Of a DNA stretch of 10,699 nt, positions 5,758-10,699 are shown one piece after another. The position numbers and the translations under genes are program-made. The notes under the pieces were generated by a model. It was not told where the DNA came from. It saw nothing but the letters and a program-made list of their open reading frames with translations, and made no database searches. Position 1 is the stretch's first letter. Each line of letters begins with the position of its first letter. Origin of the DNA: Pseudomonadota bacterium (GTDB lineage Bacteria; Pseudomonadota; Alphaproteobacteria; UBA8366; JADFVY01); NCBI GenBank assembly GCA_030671915.1, contig DAOVHN010000031.1:1-10699 (forward strand), written 5' to 3'.

Positions 5758-7851
5758 ATGCTTAATTCATGGAAGCCGAAGGCGGCCGGGTTTGTCGTGG
5801 CCGTCGCTATTTTCGCAGCCCCGGCGATCGCCGCGGCGCAGGAGCTTGAACTCAAGCGCGTCATGCTGTCGGCCGGCGGCGTGGGCTATTTCGAATACGA
5901 GGCGCAGGTCGAAGGTAATGCGACGCTACCCCTGTCGGTGCGTCTCGACCAGGTGGACGACGTACTGAAAAGCATCGTGGTTTATGACGACAAGGGCGTC
6001 GTCGGGACCATCCGGTTGCCAGGGCGTGAGCCGCTGGCGCAGATCTTTCGTGACCTGCCTTTCGGGCCGGAGGCACTGAATTCCCCCGTGATGCTGCTGA
6101 ATTCCCTGCCCGGCGCGGCAATCCGCGCCACCGGCGCGCGCCAGGTCGAAGGCCGCCTGATCCGCGTCGTGCCCGAGGAAATGGCGCTGCCCGATCTTGG
6201 CGGCGTCATCACCCGCCACCGGGTCAGCGTCATGAGCGCCGAGGGAATGCAGACCTTCCTGTTCGAGGACGCGGATTCGGTGGTCTTCACCGACCCGGAA
6301 TTGCGCGCCCAGATCGACGGGGCGCTGGCGGCGGTTTCCGCCCACCGCACCCGCGACCGCCGCACGCTGGAAATCCTGTCCAGCGGCCAGGGCAAGCGCA
6401 CCGTGCGTGTCGGTTATGTCGTCGCGGCGCCGCTGTGGAAGGCGAGCTATCGCCTCACCGTGACCGACGAGGCGGCTGGAAAGGCCCGCCTGCAGGGCTG
6501 GGCCGTGCTGGAGAACATGAGCGGCCAGGAATGGAAAAACGTGGAACTGACCATCGTTTCGGGCAATCCGGTGACCTTCCGACAGGCGCTCTATTCCGCC
6601 TATTACGTCCAGCGGCCGGAAATCCCGGTCGAGGTGCTGGGCCGCGTGTTGCCCGCGCCCGACACCGGCGCCATCGATATGAAGCAGCTGGCGGAAAGCG
6701 AATATGACGAGGAGTTCCGACGCGAGCAGCGGGCCAGGGGCATCATGGAAGACTTGGCCGTCGGCAACGGCATGGTGGCCATGGAGATGGCGAAGGAAGT
6801 CTCGCCGAAGGCGAAGCAGATGGTGGCCCCGGCCATGGCGCCGCCCCCGGGCCAGGCCCGCATTCTTGCCGCCGCTTCGAAGGAAGCCGCGACCCAGGTG
6901 ACTTTCCGCGTGCCCTATCCGGTCAGCGTGGGGTCGGGCCAGTCGCTGCTGGTGCCGGTGATCGACCGCGAGGTTCCGGCGCGCCGCATCGCGCTCTATC
7001 AGCCTTCGACACATGACCGGCATCCGCTGGCCTCGGTCAGGCTGACCAACGACGGCGAGACCGGCCTGCCGCCCGGCGTGCTGACGCTCTACGAGACCGG
7101 CGCGGCGGGTGCGAGCTATGTTGGCGACGCGCAACTGTCGACCCTGCCCACGGGCGACGAGCGGTTGGTCAGCTTCGCGCTGGACCAGAAGACACTGGTC
7201 GACCGCGAGATCAAAGAGAGCCAGGTCATCGGCAAGGGGCGCATCGTGCGCGGCGTCCTGGAACTGACCTACGAGCAGGAACAGCACACGACATACCGGC
7301 TGAAGGCCCCGGCCAGGGAGGCCCGCGAAATCCTGATCGAGCATCCGCGCATGCCCGGCTGGAAGATCGTGAAGCCCACCGAGGCGGACGTCGAACTGAC
7401 CGACAATATGTATCGCATCCGCCACAAGCTGGAAGCCGGCCAGCAGGCCGAGATCGAGGTGGTACTGACCCGCCCGAACCTGCAGAAGGTCGCGCTGGTG
7501 GGGCAGGGCAAGAACTTCTATGTGGCCTATGCCCGCAACGCCGAGCTGGACAGCAGCCTGAAGAAAGCCTTCGCCGAGATGGCGCGGCTGCGTGACGTGG
7601 TGGATGGCCATGTGCGGCGCATGCAGGAGCTGGAAGGCGAGCGCAACCGCATCCACCAGGAACAGAAACGCATCCGCGATAACCTGTCGCGCGTGCCCCA
7701 TAACAGCGACCTGCAGAAGCGTTACCTGCGGAAGCTGGACCAGCAGGAAGACGCGCTGGAATCTCTTCTGGGCGAAGCCGAAAAGACCCGTCTGGCGATG
7801 GAGAACGCGGACAAGAAACTGGGCGACTATATCCGCGGCCTGGATATCTGA
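5758..7851 (+). CDS. Exported DUF4139 domain-containing protein with C-terminal coiled coil
   Basis: From ATG 5758 the product is 697 residues. The first ~27 form a Sec signal peptide: Lys6 and Lys8, a hydrophobic core, then AIAAA before Gln28, consistent with signal peptidase I cleavage and a periplasmic protein. The N-terminal region (about 30-200) is beta-rich, resembling the DUF4140-like start of this family. The central part carries DUF4139 signatures: YVVAAPLWKASYRL, GWAVLENMSGQEWKNVELT, and later FRVPYPVSVGSGQSLLVPV. A Met/Pro/Ala-rich linker precedes that last motif. The final ~100 residues (about 598-697) are charged and heptad-like, predicting a coiled coil. The family has no established biochemical role; the related mucoidy-inhibitor MuiA name is only a family label. 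The gene is bounded by terminators at both ends, suggesting an independent unit. Confidence 0.85.
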   Translation: MLNSWKPKAAGFVVAVAIFAAPAIAAAQELELKRVMLSAGGVGYFEYEAQVEGNATLPLSVRLDQVDDVLKSIVVYDDKGVVGTIRLPGREPLAQIFRDLPFGPEALNSPVMLLNSLPGAAIRATGARQVEGRLIRVVPEEMALPDLGGVITRHRVSVMSAEGMQTFLFEDADSVVFTDPELRAQIDGALAAVSAHRTRDRRTLEILSSGQGKRTVRVGYVVAAPLWKASYRLTVTDEAAGKARLQGWAVLENMSGQEWKNVELTIVSGNPVTFRQALYSAYYVQRPEIPVEVLGRVLPAPDTGAIDMKQLAESEYDEEFRREQRARGIMEDLAVGNGMVAMEMAKEVSPKAKQMVAPAMAPPPGQARILAAASKEAATQVTFRVPYPVSVGSGQSLLVPVIDREVPARRIALYQPSTHDRHPLASVRLTNDGETGLPPGVLTLYETGAAGASYVGDAQLSTLPTGDERLVSFALDQKTLVDREIKESQVIGKGRIVRGVLELTYEQEQHTTYRLKAPAREAREILIEHPRMPGWKIVKPTEADVELTDNMYRIRHKLEAGQQAEIEVVLTRPNLQKVALVGQGKNFYVAYARNAELDSSLKKAFAEMARLRDVVDGHVRRMQELEGERNRIHQEQKRIRDNLSRVPHNSDLQKRYLRKLDQQEDALESLLGEAEKTRLAMENADKKLGDYIRGLDI

Positions 7852-7859
7852 CGCGGCGC

Positions 7860-7888
7860 GGGAGGCCGGGTCTCCGGCCCGGCTTCCC
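7860..7888 (+). terminator. Strong hairpin terminator after the DUF4139 gene
   Basis: GGGAGGCCGGG (7860-7870) pairs with CCCGGCTTCCC (7878-7888): an 11-bp stem with one G-T wobble and a 7-nt loop, starting 8 nt after the stop codon. No clean T-tract follows, only an AT-rich stretch (7895-7905), so termination could be partial or the hairpin may mainly protect the mRNA 3' end. Confidence 0.55.
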
Positions 7889-8011
7889 GCCCGCATATAA
7901 TATAACTCATACCACTAGTTGTGGCCTCTCCCCGATATCGTTGGTAAAATCCCCTGCCTCCTTAATCGTGAAACCGATGGACAGTCGATCGGCCGGAAAC
8001 CACCTTGCCAC

Positions 8012-8058
8012 GCCCTGCTTTTCAGGCCTACGCTATGCTCCAGCCTGAAAAGCAGGGC
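8012..8058. repeat. Perfect 16-bp inverted repeat, 15-nt loop
   Basis: GCCCTGCTTTTCAGGC (8012-8027) and its exact reverse complement (8043-8058) flank a 15-nt loop. As RNA this is a very stable hairpin; as DNA it could be a cruciform or a pair of binding sites. No T-tract follows on either strand, so it is not a standard terminator. It could be a REP-like dispersed repeat, a small MITE remnant, or a cis element for nqr; the window alone cannot decide. Confidence 0.8.
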
Positions 8059-8080
8059 ATAAACCCGCGTGGACGTCGGG

Positions 8081-8091
8081 CATCAAATGAG
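8081..8091 (+). repeat. Direct repeat CATCAAATGAG, copy 1
   Basis: An 11-mer identical to the copy at 8202-8212, 121 bp downstream. Here ATGA (8087-8090) is followed after 6 nt by TCAT (8097-8100), giving a spaced dyad. Possible regulator site; function unknown. Confidence 0.4.
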
Positions 8092-8201
8092 GCGGTTCAT
8101 CATGCGCATAGCCATAACGGTTCGCGACTACCTCCCGGCACAGAAGATTTTTTGAAGGGCACGCGCCGGCCATTATGCGAGTGAACAAACAGCCCGCGCG
8201 C

Positions 8202-8217
8202 CATCAAATGAGTCATT
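8202..8217 (+). repeat. Direct repeat CATCAAATGAG copy 2 merging into an 11-bp palindrome
   Basis: The repeat (8202-8212) overlaps AATGAGTCATT (8207-8217), a perfect palindrome around a central G. The palindrome falls at about -30 to -40 relative to the start site predicted from the extended -10 at 8230-8238, so a bound protein would contact the position of the -35 element. It is a candidate operator or activator site for nqr. Confidence 0.4.
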
Positions 8218-8229
8218 ATCAACGGTCCT

Positions 8230-8238
8230 TGGTATAAG
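8230..8238 (+). promoter_or_regulatory. Extended -10 promoter element for nqrA
   Basis: TGGTATAAG contains the TGn extension and a -10 hexamer matching TATAAT at 5 of 6. No good -35 lies 16-18 bp upstream, which fits extended -10 promoters or activator-dependent ones. Initiation would fall about 8245-8247, at or just before the nqrA ATG, implying a leaderless or nearly leaderless mRNA. Confidence 0.4.
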
Positions 8239-8246
8239 CCATTCCC

Positions 8247-9584
8247 ATGCAAATCACCGAAGGCTTGCACATCCCGATCGAAGGCGCGCCGGAACAGTCG
8301 ATTTTCGATGGCCCCGCTGTGTCGTCAGTCGCGGTCCTAGGTGGTGATTACGTGGGATTTAGCCCGGCCTTGCAGGTGAGGCAAGGCGATAGAGTCAAGC
8401 TGGGGCAGCCGCTTTTTACGGATCGCAAACACCCATCCGTCATATTCGCGTCTCCCGGGTCGGGGGTCGTGGCGGAAGTCAACCGCGGCGCAAGACGCGC
8501 CCTGCTTTCGGTTGTCGTCCGGCTCGACGGGGACGACGAAGAGAACTTCCCTTCCTGGTCCAGGGAGGATTTGCCGGGACTGCGGCGCGATCAAGTGGCG
8601 GCGGCTCTCCTCAGCTCAGGCCTCTGGACGGCGCTGCGGGCACGGCCTTACGGCAAGGTGGCGGATCCCGGAACCACGCCTTGTTCGATCTTCATCACGG
8701 CCGTCGACAGCAATCCGCTGGCAGCGCGACCGGAGGTGATCATTGGTGAAGAGCGTGAAGCCTTTGGCGACGGCCTTACCGTCTTGTCCCACCTGACCGA
8801 CGGGCCGGTCTTCCTGTGTAAAGGCCCCGGCGCCGACCTGCCGTTGGGAGATTCCGAAAAGACGATTGCGTCGGACTTCTCGGGGCCGCACCCGAGTGGG
8901 CTGGTGGGAACACACATCCATTTTCTCGACCCAGTCGGCGCAAAACGAGCCGTTTGGCATCTGAACTACCAGGACGTTATAGCGATCGGGAAACTGTTCA
9001 CCACGGGACGGTTATGGACCGATCGGGTTATCTCGCTTGCCGGACCGGTCGTAAGGCGGCCGCGCCTGATCCGCACTCGCCTTGGCGTGGATCTCGCCGC
9101 GCTGACCCGCGACGAGTTGGAGAATGTCCAACACAGGGTGATTTCGGGCTCGGTACTGTCGGGGCGCGAGGCGCGGAAGCCGGAACACTATCTCGGCCGA
9201 TACCATAGCCAGGTTTCCGTGATCGCCGACGCGCGGCCCGACATCCGCGATCGCTGGTTCGGGAGCCGTGATGTCTTCTCGATATACGGCTTGTGGGCTG
9301 GCGGCGAGCGGCCAATGCGAAAATTTGCGATTACGACCGCGATGCATGGCCGGCCGGCGGCCATGGTGCCGTTCGGCGGCTTCGAAAAGGTGACACCGCT
9401 GGATATCATGCCGACGCAGTTGCTGCGGGCTCTCCTCATCGGCGATACCGACATGGCTCAGGCTTTGGGCTGTCTGGAGTTGGATGAAGAAGACTTGGCG
9501 CTTTGTACCTTCGTGTGCCCCAGCAAAATCAACTACGGGGCGTCGCTGAGGGACGCGCTTCAACGTATAGAGAAGGAAGGGTAA
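8247..9584 (+). CDS. nqrA: Na+-translocating NADH:quinone reductase subunit A
   Basis: A 445-residue protein, the usual length for NqrA. It is the peripheral cytoplasmic subunit of the Na+-pumping NADH:ubiquinone oxidoreductase and is implicated in quinone binding. The start aligns with known NqrA N-termini (GLHIPIEGAPEQ, then VAVLGGDYVG). A lipoyl-like segment with SPGSGVVAEVNRGARR follows, then the Rossmann-like part with FITAVDSNPLAARPEVI and GTHIHFLDPV. The C-terminus has PFGGFEKVTPLDIMP, LGCLELDEEDLALCTFVCPSKINYG, typical of the family. There is no Shine-Dalgarno sequence before the ATG, unlike the other starts here, which matches the leaderless interpretation of the upstream promoter. 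The stop overlaps the nqrB start by one base, so both are surely co-transcribed. Identification is secure. Confidence 0.97.
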   Translation: MQITEGLHIPIEGAPEQSIFDGPAVSSVAVLGGDYVGFSPALQVRQGDRVKLGQPLFTDRKHPSVIFASPGSGVVAEVNRGARRALLSVVVRLDGDDEENFPSWSREDLPGLRRDQVAAALLSSGLWTALRARPYGKVADPGTTPCSIFITAVDSNPLAARPEVIIGEEREAFGDGLTVLSHLTDGPVFLCKGPGADLPLGDSEKTIASDFSGPHPSGLVGTHIHFLDPVGAKRAVWHLNYQDVIAIGKLFTTGRLWTDRVISLAGPVVRRPRLIRTRLGVDLAALTRDELENVQHRVISGSVLSGREARKPEHYLGRYHSQVSVIADARPDIRDRWFGSRDVFSIYGLWAGGERPMRKFAITTAMHGRPAAMVPFGGFEKVTPLDIMPTQLLRALLIGDTDMAQALGCLELDEEDLALCTFVCPSKINYGASLRDALQRIEKEG

Positions 9585-10699
9585 TGGCCGGGCCGGAACC
9601 GTCTCAGCGCCGCCTTCTCTCAGTCGCCGCATCCGCCGCGACCGCGACCCCGACCCGGAGCGCTCCTCACATCCGCGACGGTTTCAGCCTCGAACGCACC
9701 ATGCGTTATATGGTCGTGGCGCTGATTCCCTGCATCGCCATGGCGTTCATCAATACCGGCTTCCAGGCCAATGTGGATCTGGCGGTGGTCGGTGTCGAAA
9801 CGGCGCCGGGCTGGCGCGTGGCCATGCTCGACAGGCTGGGTATCGGTCGGGACCCATACAGCCTCCTGGCGAACATTGTGCATGGCGCCCTTTACTTCGT
9901 TCCCGTCCTCGCCGTGACGGTCCTGGTCGGTGGCCTATGGGAACGCATATTCGCGAGGCTCCGAGACCGCCCCCTGAGCGGGGGCCCGCCGGTGATCGCG
10001 CTTCTGTTCACTTTGAGCCTGCCGTCCTCGATTCCGCTTTGGCAGGCGGCCCTGGGCATGAGTTTCGCGATCGTCATGGGCAGGGAGATATTTGGCGGAA
10101 CCGGCAGGAACTTCCTCAACCCGGTGCTTGTGGGCCTGGCATTTCTCTATGTCACCTACCCCAGGGATATGATCGGGGAGACCGCATGGACAATGGTCGA
10201 CGCCTTCACGAGCCCCACCTATCTTGCGCTGGCCGGGCAAGAGGGCCCCGGCACCATCGCCTGGCTTGCGACGCCCTGGCTGTATGCCTTTCTGGGGTTG
10301 GCGCCGGGGCAAATGGGCACGACCTCCGCCCTGGCCTGCCTGATCGGGGGCGCGTTCCTGCTCTATACCCGCGTCATATCGGTATCGATCATCGCGGGGA
10401 TGCTGCTTGGCACGATCGTCACGGCCGTGGCCGTCAACCAGTTCGGCGATCCGGCGAACAACGCCTTCGTTACCCTCAGCTGGTACTGGCACCTGGTGCT
10501 CGGCAGTTTCGCTTTCGGCGCCGTATTCCTGGCGACGGATCCGGTAAGCTCGGCGATGACCGCCAGGGGGCGCTGGTATTACGGGCTGCTGATCGGAATC
10601 ATGGTGGTGCTGATCCGGGTCGCCAGTTCCAGCCATCCCGACGGCGTCATGTTCGCCATCCTGTTCGGCAACATGTTCGCGCCCCTGATCGACTATATC
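9584..10699 (+). CDS. nqrB: Na+-translocating NADH:quinone reductase subunit B, 3' end missing
   Basis: Translation from ATG 9584 stays open to the right edge, giving 372 residues. By comparison with Vibrio NqrB (about 410), some 20-25 residues are probably missing. The start shares its A with the nqrA TAA stop (TAATG) and has AAGGAAGG just before it (9573-9580), so translational coupling is likely. The protein is a multi-helix membrane subunit that binds FMN covalently and takes part in Na+ and quinone chemistry. Conserved segments include EIFGGTGRNFLNPV (from E168), SWYWHLVLGSFAFGAVFLATDPVS and VMFAILFGNMFAPLIDY. The threonine equivalent to the flavinylated Thr236 of V. cholerae (in DGYSGAT) is Thr212 in DAFTSPT. 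The surrounding motif therefore differs. The N-terminal ~35 residues are short and Ala/Ser/Thr-rich compared with the longer Vibrio N-terminus. nqrC-F would be expected to the right. Confidence 0.96.
   Translation, partial: MAGPEPSQRRLLSVAASAATATPTRSAPHIRDGFSLERTMRYMVVALIPCIAMAFINTGFQANVDLAVVGVETAPGWRVAMLDRLGIGRDPYSLLANIVHGALYFVPVLAVTVLVGGLWERIFARLRDRPLSGGPPVIALLFTLSLPSSIPLWQAALGMSFAIVMGREIFGGTGRNFLNPVLVGLAFLYVTYPRDMIGETAWTMVDAFTSPTYLALAGQEGPGTIAWLATPWLYAFLGLAPGQMGTTSALACLIGGAFLLYTRVISVSIIAGMLLGTIVTAVAVNQFGDPANNAFVTLSWYWHLVLGSFAFGAVFLATDPVSSAMTARGRWYYGLLIGIMVVLIRVASSSHPDGVMFAILFGNMFAPLIDYI

Larger units (their letters stand above)
7889..8246 (+). other. Non-coding regulatory-looking region upstream of nqrA
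   Basis: Together with the preceding hairpin this is the longest gene-free stretch (7852-8246). It has no convincing gene: the only short frame of note (8087-8155, 22 codons) lacks a ribosome site. It is locally AT-richer than the coding sequence and contains a perfect 16-bp inverted repeat, two copies of an 11-mer and an extended -10 element, each listed separately. Its location before the nqr operon suggests it holds that operon's control region. Confidence 0.6.

Noticed and set aside
5926..7896. A 656-codon open frame on the - strand
   Set aside because: It lies antisense to the DUF4139 gene, whose + frame has a signal peptide, family motifs and a ribosome site. The antisense product is low-complexity in style with no recognisable domain, as expected opposite GC-rich codons.
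7896..7901. Perfect TATAAT just after the terminator hairpin
   Set aside because: The expected -35 position falls inside the GC-rich hairpin with no matching hexamer, so it is not called as a promoter.
8087..8155. A 22-codon frame (ATG to TGA) before nqrA that might be a leader peptide
   Set aside because: It has no ribosome site, no run of regulatory codons and no attenuator-like hairpins that would pair with it.
8203..8222. ATCAA half-sites suggesting FNR or CRP boxes before nqrA
   Set aside because: None has the matching TTGAT half at the required 4-nt spacing.

Overview
The window looks like chromosomal DNA of a GC-rich alphaproteobacterium, probably of the Rhodospirillales type and possibly marine. 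I infer this from the codon use, the style of the lipid and SAM methyltransferases, a CyaC-type membrane cyclase, a DddP-like M24 protein and a Na+-NQR operon. All eight genes I accept lie on the + strand. The long open frames on the - strand are GC-rich shadows. I see no tRNA, rRNA, CRISPR array, insertion sequence or phage gene.

Layout: (1) 1-639, the 3' part of a Methyltransf_20-type SAM methyltransferase, cut by the left edge. (2) 855-1718, a PmtA-like phospholipid N-methyltransferase with an unusual membrane-anchored N-terminus and a GTG start. (3) 1741-1768, a candidate sigma-70 promoter with a perfect 14-bp palindrome in its spacer, leading to msrA (1810-2463). (4) 2561-3835, an M24-fold protein that keeps the metal and catalytic positions of the DMSP lyase DddP. 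(5) 3911-5611, a class III adenylate cyclase with a six-helix, histidine-rich anchor and an adrenodoxin-type [2Fe-2S] domain, matching Sinorhizobium CyaC. It appears to be a single-gene unit with its own promoter (3832-3859) and an intrinsic terminator overlapping its stop codon (5603-5635). (6) 5758-7851, an exported DUF4139 protein with a C-terminal coiled coil, closed by a strong hairpin (7860-7888). (7) 7852-8246, a 395-nt non-coding stretch with a perfect 16-bp inverted repeat, a repeated 11-mer and an extended -10 element. (8) nqrA (8247-9584) overlapping nqrB (9584 to the right edge), the start of a Na+-translocating NADH:quinone reductase operon.

The genes share a membrane and redox theme. 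Na+-NQR feeds electrons into the quinone pool. A CyaC-type cyclase is known to translate quinone redox state into cAMP. MsrA repairs oxidised methionine, and the methyltransferase points to phosphatidylcholine-type lipid synthesis. Whether they work as one circuit is inference, because the promoters and terminators suggest several separate transcription units. The observations most worth following are the DddP-like enzyme, the redox-sensing cyclase, the structured nqr upstream region with an apparently leaderless nqrA, the spacer palindrome before msrA, and the altered flavinylation motif in NqrB.
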